NCBI GenBank assembly: GCA_032250895.1
Contig: JAVVEZ010000028.1
Coordinates: 1-39,192 of the forward strand
Source: JAVVEZ01 sp032250895
GTDB taxonomy: Bacteria > Pseudomonadota > Gammaproteobacteria > Pseudomonadales > Pseudohongiellaceae
Length of the DNA stretch: 39,192 bases
Reading direction: 5' to 3'
In this document: piece by piece, positions 1-7,142 of the stretch
Layout of the letters: the number at the start of each line of letters is the position of its first letter
How positions within the stretch are numbered: position 1 is the stretch's first letter
The notes under the pieces: model-generated
Told to the model about the DNA's origin: nothing
The model's input: only the letters and a program-made list of their open reading frames with translations
Databases searched by the model: none
Translations under genes and position numbers: made by a program

Positions 1-99
1 CATTGCATTGAGAATGGTCATCATTTTTCACATGCAGGCGGTCAGTGCCGCTTCCTGGCGTGTTGCCGGTTCAAGTCAAAGGCCCGGGCAGCGGGGCAG
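1..99. repeat. 99-bp direct repeat, copy A
   Basis: Bases 1-99 are repeated at 1270-1368 with a constant offset of 1269 and only two mismatches (82 and 84). The identity starts at the first base of the window, so this copy may extend to the left. It ends inside the GC-rich left arm of the hairpin at 81-194. Two near-identical copies bracketing toxin-antitoxin genes and intron debris suggest a mobile-element fragment or a recombination duplication. I do not recognise the element. Confidence 0.85.
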
Positions 100-194
100 A
101 CTCTCCGGGGGACGCTACGAGTTCATCCCTGAAGGCTCTCTTCGGGCGTCCTGCCCTCAGAAGCCCCCGGAGCCCCCGCCCCGCTGCCCGGGCC
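81..194. repeat. Large GC-rich inverted repeat (hairpin)
   Basis: Bases 81-97 (GGCCCGGGCAGCGGGGC) are the exact reverse complement of 178-194. Inside them, 103-111 (CTCCGGGGG) pairs with 164-172, and 111-115 can pair with 146-150. Together they form a long imperfect stem over about 114 bases. The left arm lies in direct repeat A, and repeat copy B at 1270-1368 has a similar left arm but no right arm. The structure could be the end of a mobile element or an RNA stem. No transposase is visible. Confidence 0.7.
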
Positions 195-256
195 TCCGGC
201 TTCAGCTTTGTTGCCTATAAACCTCTGTTATGTTCTCATCGTCACTCCTTGACACT

Positions 257-274
257 GTTATCATGTATGATAAC
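257..274. promoter_or_regulatory. Palindrome upstream of the higBA-like pair
   Basis: GTTATCAT-GT-ATGATAAC is a perfect 8-bp inverted repeat with a 2-base centre, ending 8 bases before the toxin start codon. HigA/RelB-type antitoxins usually repress their own operon by binding such palindromes, so this is a good operator candidate. TTGACA at 249-254 is a possible -35 element, but no -10 box at standard spacing is clear. Confidence 0.5.
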
Positions 275-282
275 CTTCGTTC

Positions 283-608
283 ATGTCATGGATCGTCACA
301 TTTTTCAACGAAAAGGTTCGCGAGGAAACGCTCGGATTCCCGGACGGGATATTGGTTGATTTTCTTCATATGGCGGAAATCATTGAAAAATTTGGCCCAG
401 CAATTGGAAAGCCCTATACAGCCCTATGGGCTCAGGTCTGTTTGAGATACGGGTACGAGGGAAAGAAGGCATAGGCCGGTCACTTTTCTGTACAGTTAAA
501 GGCCAAGAGATAATCATCCTGAGCTCTTTCGTCAAGAAGACACAAAAGACTCCCCAGAAGGAGATTGATAAGGCCCGCAAGCGAATGAAGGAGTTAAAAA
601 ATGGCTAG
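283..608 (+). pseudogene. higB: HigB/Gp49-type toxin, frameshifted
   Basis: The N-terminal half is read from ATG 283 (MSWIVTFFNEKVREE... to IGKPYT). The C-terminal half is read in another frame from about 420 (PMGSGLFEIRVRG, then SSFVKKTQKTPQKE and ARKRMKELKNG). Joined, they match the phage-derived Gp49/HigB (RelE superfamily) ribosome-dependent mRNA interferases, including the GLFEIR core and the KKTQKTP tail. Loss of one base, or gain of two, near 418-422 splits the gene. The stop at 606-608 overlaps the antitoxin start by 8 bases, the normal toxin-first arrangement. No Shine-Dalgarno is evident before ATG 283. Unless frameshifting restores the frame, the toxin should be inactive. A sequencing error is the main alternative. 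Confidence 0.75.
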
Positions 609-906
609 ACCAACATTGAAATCCTTCAAGGAAGAAGCGTTAAAACGTGAGGGAGTCAAGAAAGGCTATGACGATCTCTCCGCAGCCTATGAAGTGCGTA
701 CGCAACTGATTGCGCTGCGGCAGCAAGCCGGACTTACTCAAGAGCAAATTGCAGAAATTTTGCAGACTAAGAAAAGTAATATCTCCAGGTTGGAAAGTGT
801 AAGCTCAAACATTTCTCCCAAGCTCTCTACACTTACCGATTATGCAGCAGCAATGGGCTACAAGCTAAAAATTGAGTTCGTGCCAGATAATGAAGTGCGA
901 ACATAA
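601..906 (+). CDS. higA: HigA-type antitoxin, XRE-family HTH regulator
   Basis: This is a 101-residue protein with an XRE/Cro helix-turn-helix at about residues 37-88 (GLTQEQIAEILQTKKSNISR). It normally would neutralise the HigB-type toxin encoded just upstream and repress the operon, probably at the palindrome 257-274. The ATG at 601 has AAGGAG about 9 bases upstream and overlaps the toxin stop codon, so the two genes are translationally coupled. The reading frame is intact while the toxin frame is broken, so it may survive as a lone antitoxin that could still protect against related incoming toxins. Confidence 0.85.
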   Translation: MARPTLKSFKEEALKREGVKKGYDDLSAAYEVRTQLIALRQQAGLTQEQIAEILQTKKSNISRLESVSSNISPKLSTLTDYAAAMGYKLKIEFVPDNEVRT

Positions 907-984
907 CCGTTCCTGAGCGACAAAAGTATGCGGCTGTAATGGCCGTGGAGCGAAGGGGCCACGTCATCGGGCCTGCTGTATTGA

Positions 985-1185
985 GACAAGCGCATTGCGG
1001 AACGATCCAGGGCAACAGGCAATACCTTCTGCGGCAGATGGTTGGTTGGGAGGTTCGATGATACGAGCCGTATGGTGCGAGAGTATCACGTTTCGGTTGT
1101 TTATCGCGCTGACGCAAACGGCATCGTCATATTTGCGGTTGCCAACCACTTGCGCTTTCCCGAATATTGGACTTCGCGTCTGTAA
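985..1185 (+). pseudogene. ParE/RelE-like toxin, C-terminal remnant
   Basis: Between TGA 982 and TAA 1183 this frame reads MVREYHVSVVYRADANGIVI, then FAVANHLRFPEYWTSRL, from 1072 onward. The order 'VxxYHVSVVYR - ANGIVIFAVAN - LRFPEYW' matches the last strands of ParE/RelE toxins (typically ...YRVYYR...IxVLAVxHxRRxPxYW). The N-terminal helices and any antitoxin partner are missing and no convincing start exists, so it is read as a fragment. It lies between the higBA-like pair and the intron remnant. The assignment rests on about 40 residues and is tentative. Confidence 0.4.
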
Positions 1186-1269
1186 TTGCGCTAACAAGCG
1201 ACGGTGGTCCAAAATCAATACCAGGGGATGAATTTTTTGGTGGGTTTGCCACGCCTGATCATCACGGAT

Positions 1270-1368
1270 CATTGCATTGAGAATGGTCATCATTTTTCAC
1301 ATGCAGGCGGTCAGTGCCGCTTCCTGGCGTGTTGCCGGTTCAAGTCAAAGACTCGGGCAGCGGGGCAG
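1270..1368. repeat. 99-bp direct repeat, copy B
   Basis: This is the second copy of bases 1-99, with differences only at 1351 and 1353. It is followed by group II intron maturase sequence, whereas copy A is followed by the right part of a hairpin. An open frame runs from inside this repeat (1314) into the maturase-like segment. The shared 12 residues MPLPGVLPVQVK are probably not a real protein start. Confidence 0.85.
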
Positions 1369-1378
1369 GATGGGATCA

Positions 1379-1556
1379 AAAGCCAAGCGGAGACATTTAT
1401 CGCCAGTTGAGGCACCGGGGTGTTGAACGCGTTCTGGCGTGGAATACAGCGAAATCAGCGCATGCCCCCTGGCGCTTGAGTAATAGCCCGGCACTTTACC
1501 GGGTCTTACCAAACAGTTACTTTAGAGACTTGGGGCTGCCGGCGTTGGCGGCATGA
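1379..1556 (+). pseudogene. Group II intron maturase, C-terminal fragment
   Basis: The frame ending at TGA 1554-1556 reads YRQLRHRGVERVLAW, then AKSAHAPWRLSNSPALYRV and LPNSYFRDLGLPALA. This fits the extreme C-terminus of group II intron-encoded reverse transcriptases: a GV...AW segment, then (G)PWR.S.SPAL..ALPN.YF..LGL. The reverse transcriptase and thumb domains are absent, so the protein is not functional. The typical 3' intron RNA sequence follows directly, which supports the call. Confidence 0.6.
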
Positions 1557-1650
1557 GGAATGTGTGAACTTGAAGCGTCGTGATACGTGATACGTATGCC
1601 CAGTGATTGGGAGGAGCGGGACTGTGAGTGAGGCCCCGCTCTATTCCGAT
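1379..1650 (+). mobile_element. Decayed group II intron, 3' end
   Basis: After the maturase stop, 1566-1650 looks like the terminal RNA domains of a bacterial group II intron. There is a domain V-like palindromic stretch at about 1574-1600 (ATACGT...ACGTAT), then GGGAGG. A domain VI-like stem follows, with GAGCGGG 1614-1620 pairing with CCCGCTC 1635-1641. The end CTATTCCGAT at 1641-1650 resembles the usual ...CTACCCGAT intron terminus. The 5' intron domains and most of the maturase are missing, so it cannot splice or move. The HD-GYP start codon lies 29 bases downstream. Confidence 0.55.
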
Positions 1651-1678
1651 TATGCGGCACTGGAAAAGGGAGGGCTTG

Positions 1679-2272
1679 ATGACTATTCTCACACGGGATC
1701 AGAAATACGCATATCCATCGCTTATTACAGCATTATGCGAACGTGATGCGTACACCAGAGCTCATTGTGATCGAGTGTGTGCGCTTGCACTGGAAATGGG
1801 TCATGCCGTCGCGTTGCCGGCGATCGACCTGGAATCCTTGCGTATCGCCAGTCAATTACATGATGTAGGGAAGATTGGCGTGCGCGATGATGTTCTTATG
1901 AAACCTGGCAAGTTAACACCCGGCGAATGGGAGGAGATGAAGAACCATGCGATCTATGGTGAACGAATAGTCAAGGATACGTTTTTATCGAATGGCGCTG
2001 AGGTTGCCTCTATCGTCAGGCATCATCATGAGGCATTTGACGGAAGTGGTTACCCTGATGGTCTGGCAGGCAGCGTGATTCCGCTGAATTGCCGGATACT
2101 TTTGGTCATTGACTCCTATGACGCCATGACGACGGGAAGGCCATACCGCAAGGCCCGATCACATGGTGCAGCCCTGGATATCTTGGGCCAGGAAGTGGGC
2201 GCGAAGCTTGATCCGGATATCTTTCCTGTGTTTTTGAAAGTCATTGCTCGCAGTTTCGCGCGTCGTTCCTGA
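1679..2272 (+). CDS. HD-GYP domain cyclic-di-GMP phosphodiesterase
   Basis: This stand-alone 197-residue HD-GYP protein should hydrolyse cyclic di-GMP (to pGpG or GMP) at a bi- or tri-nuclear metal site in the cytoplasm. The HD pair is at 61-62 in LHDVGKIG, the HHHE segment at 115-118, and DGSGYPDGL at 121-129 carries an intact GYP, so it is probably active. There is no receiver, PAS or membrane segment, so its input must come from a partner or from expression level. The start at 1679 (MTILTRDQKY) has GGGAGGG just upstream. The same frame also has an earlier start at 1628, but that lies inside intron debris. Transcription may depend on a promoter within the old intron. Confidence 0.88.
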   Translation: MTILTRDQKYAYPSLITALCERDAYTRAHCDRVCALALEMGHAVALPAIDLESLRIASQLHDVGKIGVRDDVLMKPGKLTPGEWEEMKNHAIYGERIVKDTFLSNGAEVASIVRHHHEAFDGSGYPDGLAGSVIPLNCRILLVIDSYDAMTTGRPYRKARSHGAALDILGQEVGAKLDPDIFPVFLKVIARSFARRS

Positions 2273-2346
2273 TCATTTGACCGGATGCAGTCGGAAGTAA
2301 AGCACGCCAAGACAGACCATCGCCAGGGCGCTGCGCGGTCCCATTA

Positions 2347-3213
2347 CTAATGAAAAATACGTGGCACACCCGGATCTTCTTTCTGGGCAAACAGTTCATC
2401 TATCTCATGGCGGGCAAAACTGTAATGTTGGTTGCAGAATTCACAGTCGACCTCGACGGCGGCCTGGGTTTGCAAGAGTTCATACAGCTCGTCCCGGCCA
2501 AGGGCAATCAGCGTGTTGTGAATTTTTGTGCGTGAGCAGCTGCATTCAAAGGTCAGCGCAGAGGGGCTGAAAAGGCGCAGCTCTTCTTCATGAAACAAAC
2601 GGTGCAGAAAGTCCTCGGCATCGAGTTGCAGAATCTCTGCGGCCGTGGTGGTTCCCGCCAGCAGGCTAATCCTTTCCCAGTCTTCAGGCTCTTTGCTGCT
2701 GGCCGGCAGTTCCTGCAGGAACAGGCCCGCCACGCGCGCCTTGTCGACAAAAAGCCAGAACCGGGACTTCAGCTGTTCGGAATTCATGAAATACGTTTCA
2801 AGCGCGTCGGTCAGCCGCCGCCCTTCCAGCGCGACAATACTCTGATAACGCTCGGCTTGCTGATTGTTGACCGTCATGACGATATGGCCCTGACCGTAGA
2901 TTTCTGTCAGCGGACCTGCGGGAACACTGCCCTGCCAACGGGCCAGGCCGCGGAGTTTGCCATCATGGCTGGCCTGGGTCACCAGCGTGGCAAGAGGCCC
3001 GCTGCCCTGTATCTGCAGAATCAATGAACCCTTGAATTTGATGGTGGCCGACAGAATGCCGATAATGGCCAGTGCCTCGCCGAGTTGAGCCTGCACGTTC
3101 TCCGGATAGGAATGGCGTTCGAGCACCGCCTGCCAGGTCCGGTCGAGATAGATGAGTTCTCCCCGGATGGCCAGTTTGTCGAAAATAAAGCGGAAAAGCT
3201 GATCCTGAACCAT
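2347..3213 (-). CDS. hslO: Hsp33, redox-regulated holdase chaperone
   Basis: This cytoplasmic chaperone is switched on by oxidative unfolding and binds unfolding proteins without ATP. The protein is about 288 residues and collinear with the family. It has the N-terminal core (RGELIYL..., GSLILQIQGSGPL, ARWQG, VTMTVN-like strand, ERYQSIVALEG) and the C-terminal zinc centre with CSC (C224, C226) and CEFC (C257, C260). These four cysteines form the redox switch. ATG 3213 (MVQDQLFRF) aligns best with known N-termini. Earlier starts at 3225 and 3231 lack a ribosome site. It is divergent from the helicase gene and convergent with the HD-GYP gene, with 74 bases and no obvious terminator between. Confidence 0.93.
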   Translation of the reverse strand: MVQDQLFRFIFDKLAIRGELIYLDRTWQAVLERHSYPENVQAQLGEALAIIGILSATIKFKGSLILQIQGSGPLATLVTQASHDGKLRGLARWQGSVPAGPLTEIYGQGHIVMTVNNQQAERYQSIVALEGRRLTDALETYFMNSEQLKSRFWLFVDKARVAGLFLQELPASSKEPEDWERISLLAGTTTAAEILQLDAEDFLHRLFHEEELRLFSPSALTFECSCSRTKIHNTLIALGRDELYELLQTQAAVEVDCEFCNQHYSFARHEIDELFAQKEDPGVPRIFH

Positions 3214-3376
3214 ACTGCCTGCCATGGGCAAATCGACGGCAGCACCCAGACAGACGGATGTTTCCGGAGATTTGCGGAAATGGTCAATTCTCTATGGATA
3301 GCATCCCGGTTACAATAGCTTCTGGACAGCGTTATCCCGTCCTCTGTCAATTTTCCCTCAGCGCAGGAATCCGCTT

Positions 3377-4768
3377 TTGTTTTCTGATCTCGATTTGCAT
3401 GAAAGTCTGCACAAGGCACTGGAAAAAATGAATTTCAGTCAGCCCACGCCGGTTCAGGAAGCCGTGATTCCTGTTGCCCTGACGGGTGTCGATCTGCAGG
3501 TCAGTGCAGAAACCGGCAGCGGCAAGACGGCCGCCTATGTGCTGCCGGCTCTGCAGCATCTGCTGCGCAATCCGGCGCCGGACACCGCCACCCGCTGTCT
3601 GGTCCTGGTGCCCACGCGGGAGCTGGCTCAGCAGGTATTCAAGGACTGTCAACTGCTGGCGCAATGTACCTCGATCAAGGCAGAGGCGGTGACGGGAGGG
3701 GCCAGTTTCAATGAGCAGAAGGCCCTGATACGGAAAAACCCGGAAATTCTGATCGGCACGCCGGGGCGCCTGCTGGAACATGTCCAGAAAAAATCCATCG
3801 AATTAAAGGACCTGGACATTCTGGTGCTGGATGAGGCCGATCGCATGCTGGACATGGGTTTCAGGGAGGATGTCCTGGCCATTGTCGCGGCCTGTAACAG
3901 CAAGCGGCAGACCCTTCTGCTGTCGGCGACGCTCAGGCACGATGGCATCGGCAGAATTGCCGGGCACATCCTGCAGACCCCGCACATCGTCGATCTGGGC
4001 TCGGCAAAAGAGCAGCACAGCAGCATTGTGCAGCAGATCATCATTGCCGATGACCTGACCCACAAGGAGCAGCTCTGCACCTGGCTGCTGGCGCATGAAA
4101 AATATGGCAAGGTCCTGATTTTCAGCAATACCCGTGAACATGCCGACAAGCTGGCATCCTTGCTGCGCTATCACAAGCAGCGGGTTGCCAGCCTGCATGG
4201 CGACATGCAGCAGGATGAAAGGACGCGGGTCATGAATCTTTTTCGCAGCGGCGCAGTAAAGGTGCTCGTGGCCACGGATCTGGCGGCCCGTGGTCTGGAT
4301 GTCAAGGGGGTTGACCTGGTGATCAATTTTGCCATGGCCCGCTCCGGCGACGAGTATGTACACCGGATCGGACGCACTGGCCGGGCCGGAGAACAGGGCC
4401 TGGCCATATCCCTGATCGCCCCCCAGGAATGGAACCTGATGTCGGGCATCGAGCGTTATCTGGGTCTGAGCTTTGAGCGTCGGGTCATCAAGGAGCTTCC
4501 AGCGCGTTTTCAGGGGCCGAAAAAGAAAAAAATTGCCAGAAAGGACAGGGACAAAAAAAATTCTGCGCCTGCCGAGCGGGGCCAGCAGCCCAAGTTCAAG
4601 GAAAGGCATCGCTACAAGAAAAATATCGGCAAGCGCCGGAAACCGGCTGACAAGGCCGATACAGGCGGGGGTCCCGGCAAGGGCATTGAACGAAGCATCG
4701 ATAAGGGCGGGGATGTGAAGGAGCGGCCGGCAGTGCCCGAGGGTTTCCTGCCGCTGACAAGGAAATAA
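3377..4768 (+). CDS. srmB: DEAD-box RNA helicase, SrmB-like
   Basis: This ATP-dependent RNA helicase probably works in assembly of the large ribosomal subunit. The 463-residue protein has all helicase motifs: an N-terminal F/Q-motif (FSQPTPVQEAVIP), motif I AETGSGKT 44-51, PTREL 79-83, GTPGR, DEAD 152-155, SAT 183-185, and a C-terminal ARGLDV ... HRIGRTGRAG. The basic tail contains RHRYKKNIGKRRKP, which closely matches the tail of E. coli SrmB and points to that subfamily rather than RhlE or DbpA. The start is TTG 3377, supported by AGGAA at 3365-3369. It is divergent from hslO and ends 10 bases from the convergent DUF3379 gene. Confidence 0.9.
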   Translation: MFSDLDLHESLHKALEKMNFSQPTPVQEAVIPVALTGVDLQVSAETGSGKTAAYVLPALQHLLRNPAPDTATRCLVLVPTRELAQQVFKDCQLLAQCTSIKAEAVTGGASFNEQKALIRKNPEILIGTPGRLLEHVQKKSIELKDLDILVLDEADRMLDMGFREDVLAIVAACNSKRQTLLLSATLRHDGIGRIAGHILQTPHIVDLGSAKEQHSSIVQQIIIADDLTHKEQLCTWLLAHEKYGKVLIFSNTREHADKLASLLRYHKQRVASLHGDMQQDERTRVMNLFRSGAVKVLVATDLAARGLDVKGVDLVINFAMARSGDEYVHRIGRTGRAGEQGLAISLIAPQEWNLMSGIERYLGLSFERRVIKELPARFQGPKKKKIARKDRDKKNSAPAERGQQPKFKERHRYKKNIGKRRKPADKADTGGGPGKGIERSIDKGGDVKERPAVPEGFLPLTRK

Positions 4769-4777
4769 GGCAGTGCC

Positions 4778-5587
4778 CTAATACTCCCACTCCATATTGC
4801 TGGCGATCAGATTCACGTAGCGGCCTATGGATTCCTGCTTTTCCCCCACCACGACAAGGTTGCCCTTGGGGGTCGGGGATACGATGCCATCGAAGCGGCT
4901 GTCAGAGATGCTCATCGTGCTGCGTGCTATGGCGCTGGGTATCATGAAGATGGTCACCGGCCCCTTTTCCCCTGCAATCACCATGTGCATGGAGTATTGC
5001 TGGGCTACCCAGCAATCCTCCGCCACTTTTACATCAAGGTTATGCGACACCGGATTTTCGCCCAGATGACCGCCAACCTCGTACAGGGACATTTTCTGGT
5101 TGAGTGCCGCGATGGACAGATGATCATTCATATCCAGAAAATCTATTTCTGCGTAGATGTGGCCGAAGACTTCCCGGGCCAAAGTCTGTTCGCTGGCACT
5201 GAGGTTGCCGGGTTCGACTTGCTGTTGCTGTTGCTGTGGCAGGCTAAAAAAGACAAGGCCCACTGCAATCAGCAGGGAGGCTGCGATGGGCAGGGCTTTC
5301 TGCCAGAGCCAGGGTCGCGACACGAGAACGCCGCCTGCCTGCCCGCCCGCTCCGCCGGTACGAGATGCAGAACGAGAGGCCAGTGACTCCGGATCCAGCA
5401 GGCGCTCACGCAAACCCTCGGGTACAGGAATGCTGGTCAGACCCTCGCACAGGCGCATGTTGAAGGCCTGCAGACTGGCCAGGAAGGCTTCACGCTCAGG
5501 CTGCTCGGCCAGTGCCGCAAGAAACTCGGGGCTGTTGTCCTGCGGGTCGGCGTAGGCACGCTGTTTGAATTCTGAGTCGTTCATCAT
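4778..5587 (-). CDS. DUF3379 family protein, putative anti-sigma factor
   Basis: The 269-residue, single-pass membrane protein follows the ECF sigma gene by 25 bases. The N-terminal part (EFKQRAYADPQDNSPEFL) is typical of DUF3379. A transmembrane helix lies at about 98-116 (ALPIAASLLIAVGLVFFSL), followed by a run of six glutamines (118-123) and a periplasmic C-terminal domain of about 140 residues. In other gammaproteobacteria DUF3379 genes pair with ECF sigma factors, so an anti-sigma role with a cytoplasmic N-terminus holding the sigma factor is inferred. ATG 5587 is preceded by AGGTAA. The signal sensed is unknown. Confidence 0.75.
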   Translation of the reverse strand: MMNDSEFKQRAYADPQDNSPEFLAALAEQPEREAFLASLQAFNMRLCEGLTSIPVPEGLRERLLDPESLASRSASRTGGAGGQAGGVLVSRPWLWQKALPIAASLLIAVGLVFFSLPQQQQQQVEPGNLSASEQTLAREVFGHIYAEIDFLDMNDHLSIAALNQKMSLYEVGGHLGENPVSHNLDVKVAEDCWVAQQYSMHMVIAGEKGPVTIFMIPSAIARSTMSISDSRFDGIVSPTPKGNLVVVGEKQESIGRYVNLIASNMEWEY

Positions 5588-5612
5588 TGATCATTACCTG
5601 TGCTGGTGTTGT

Positions 5613-6143
5613 CTAGCTGTTATCAAGTTCCTGTTTCAGTTTGTTCCTGGCTCTGAACAGGCGGGTCATGACCGTATTGTTGTTCAGGTTCAGGATATTG
5701 GCGATTTCTTCGCCACTGAAACCACCGACTATCTGGAGCAGCAGGGGTTCCCGATAATCGGGTTCCAGCTTCTCCATGGCCCGGTAAAGCAATTCCCGTT
5801 CCATGCTCTGATCGGGCGTGTCGGCATCCTTGTCGGAAAGCTCCATGTCTTCAATATCATCAAGCTCCGGACGAAATTTCTCGTACAGGCGGGCATTCTC
5901 CCGGCGCAGGATGGTAAACAACCAGGCCTTGGCTGCACCGGCATTCTCCAGGCTGTCAATAGACCGCCACGCCCGCAGAAAAGTTTCCTGCGCCAGATCC
6001 TCAGCGGTGGAACGATCCTTGCTGAGCCAGTAGGCATAGCGGAATATGTCACTGTAGTATTCGTTGACCAGGGCCTCGTAATACTGTCTTCTGGAACCAG
6101 TCCCTTCAAAGACCGGGCCCTCCTGTTTTTCTTTCGAGGCCAT
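5613..6143 (-). CDS. ECF-type RNA polymerase sigma factor
   Basis: This is a 176-residue alternative sigma factor. Region 2 covers about 25-90, with the family signature AEDLAQETFLRAWRSI and AWLFTILRREN. Region 4 covers about 115-172 and ends in a helix-turn-helix (GEEIANILNLNNNTVMTRLF, then RARNKLKQEL). It should direct core polymerase to a stress regulon and be held by the DUF3379 protein encoded immediately downstream. The open frame extends upstream to 6314, but that extension (RKITLRIKKAFKRF...) is not sigma-like. ATG 6143 (MASKEKQEG) is chosen although no clear Shine-Dalgarno precedes it. The target promoter cannot be deduced here. Confidence 0.85.
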   Translation of the reverse strand: MASKEKQEGPVFEGTGSRRQYYEALVNEYYSDIFRYAYWLSKDRSTAEDLAQETFLRAWRSIDSLENAGAAKAWLFTILRRENARLYEKFRPELDDIEDMELSDKDADTPDQSMERELLYRAMEKLEPDYREPLLLQIVGGFSGEEIANILNLNNNTVMTRLFRARNKLKQELDNS

Positions 6144-6316
6144 AGGTATCGTTTTTATAAGTTTGGAGTGGAGTAGAGATGGAAATATGACGCGATTATT
6201 GCCGATTCCGACTGGCCATGGCAAGGAATCATGACAGCAGGTCCGGATACGCCCAAAAGAAGTAGCGGAGAACCGTTTAAATGCTTTCTTAATCCTTAAC
6301 GTGATCTTCCGCACCC

Positions 6317-6349
6317 CTTTACCTTATCTTTATCTGAACATGCTAATCT
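6317..6349 (+). promoter_or_regulatory. Candidate Pho box and -10 of phoB
   Basis: Two 11-base direct units, CTTTACCTTAT (6317-6327) and CTTTATCTGAA (6328-6338), have the phase and first bases of a Pho box (CTGTCATAAAT twice in E. coli), though they are degenerate. TGCTAATCT at 6341-6349 gives an extended -10 (TAATCT 6344-6349), 9 bases after the 18-base box. The layout fits a PhoB-activated promoter driving phoB itself, which would give autoactivation during phosphate starvation. Confidence 0.4.
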
Positions 6350-6401
6350 GCATTCCGGTTTATTGTCCTGCTGGTCAATGCATAGCGAGGCAGCAAGTAA
6401 G

Positions 6402-7097
6402 ATGAGCAAAAAAAAAATCGTGGTAGTGGAAGATGAACCGGATATTCTGGAAGTTCTGACCTATAACCTCCGGCGCGAAGGCTACGAGGTGGAGAGTGCC
6501 CACAACGGGACCATTGCCCTGTCCCTGATCAATAAGGTCATTCCCCATCTGGTGCTGCTGGACCTGATGCTGCCGGGCATGGACGGCATCGAAATCTGCC
6601 GCCAGTTGAAGAATAATCCGGCTACCCGAAATGTCTTGATCATCATGGTCACCGCCAAGGGTGAGGAAAGTGACGTGGTGCTCGGATTGGGCGTGGGCGC
6701 GGATGACTATATCGCCAAACCTTTCAGCCCCAAAGAACTGATCGCACGGGTCAAGGCAGTATCGAGACGCGGGGTGCTGGCCGAAGCGACACCGGTCAGG
6801 GAAACCCTGGAAGTGGGCGGCCTGGAGATCGATGCCGGCAAACACAAGGTTTCCGTACAGGGCCAGGAGATTCATCTGACGGCGACGGAATTTCGCCTCC
6901 TGCATTACCTGGCCAGTTATCCGGGGCGGGTCTTCTCCAGGGAGCAGTTGCTCAGCAAGGCCCTGGGTGACGATACCGTCGTGGTGGACAGGAATATCGA
7001 TGTGCATATCCGGGGGATACGCAAGAAGATGGAGTTGGACGCGCCTCTGATTGAAACCATTCGTGGTGTAGGATACCGTTTCAAGGATATGGTCTAG
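6402..7097 (+). CDS. phoB: Phosphate regulon response regulator PhoB
   Basis: This is a 231-residue OmpR/PhoB-family regulator. The receiver domain carries the acidic pair in VVEDEPD (10-12), the phosphoacceptor Asp54 in LLDLMLPGMDG, and Lys106 in IAKPFSP. A C-terminal winged helix (about 135-230) ends in ETIRGVGYRFK. Phosphorylated by PhoR, it would activate Pho-box promoters. The start MSKKKIVVVEDE at 6402 has GAGG at 6387-6390. An upstream ATG at about 6363 adds a non-conserved extension. It is the first gene of a seven-gene phosphate block on one strand, 45 bases ahead of phoR. The downstream pst genes confirm the assignment. Confidence 0.95.
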   Translation: MSKKKIVVVEDEPDILEVLTYNLRREGYEVESAHNGTIALSLINKVIPHLVLLDLMLPGMDGIEICRQLKNNPATRNVLIIMVTAKGEESDVVLGLGVGADDYIAKPFSPKELIARVKAVSRRGVLAEATPVRETLEVGGLEIDAGKHKVSVQGQEIHLTATEFRLLHYLASYPGRVFSREQLLSKALGDDTVVVDRNIDVHIRGIRKKMELDAPLIETIRGVGYRFKDMV

Positions 7098-7142
7098 CCG
7101 TCCGTTTATACTCAGGTAATCTTCATTGCGTCGTCTCAAACC

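Noticed and set aside
1183..1215. Integron attC-like site near GCTAACAAGCG
   Set aside because: No paired core sites or inverted attC structure could be built around it, and no integrase is present.
3803..4609. Long open frame antisense to the helicase gene
   Set aside because: It is a shadow of the helicase coding frame, with no ribosome site and no recognisable domain.
6217..6237. Minus-strand Pho box (CTGTCATGATTCCTTGCCAT) toward the sigma gene
   Set aside because: The second half is out of phase with the 11-base repeat and no -10 follows at the right distance.
6144..6314. N-terminal extension of the ECF sigma factor
   Set aside because: The extra 57 residues are basic and unlike sigma region 1 or 2; the sigma-like sequence begins after Met at 6143.
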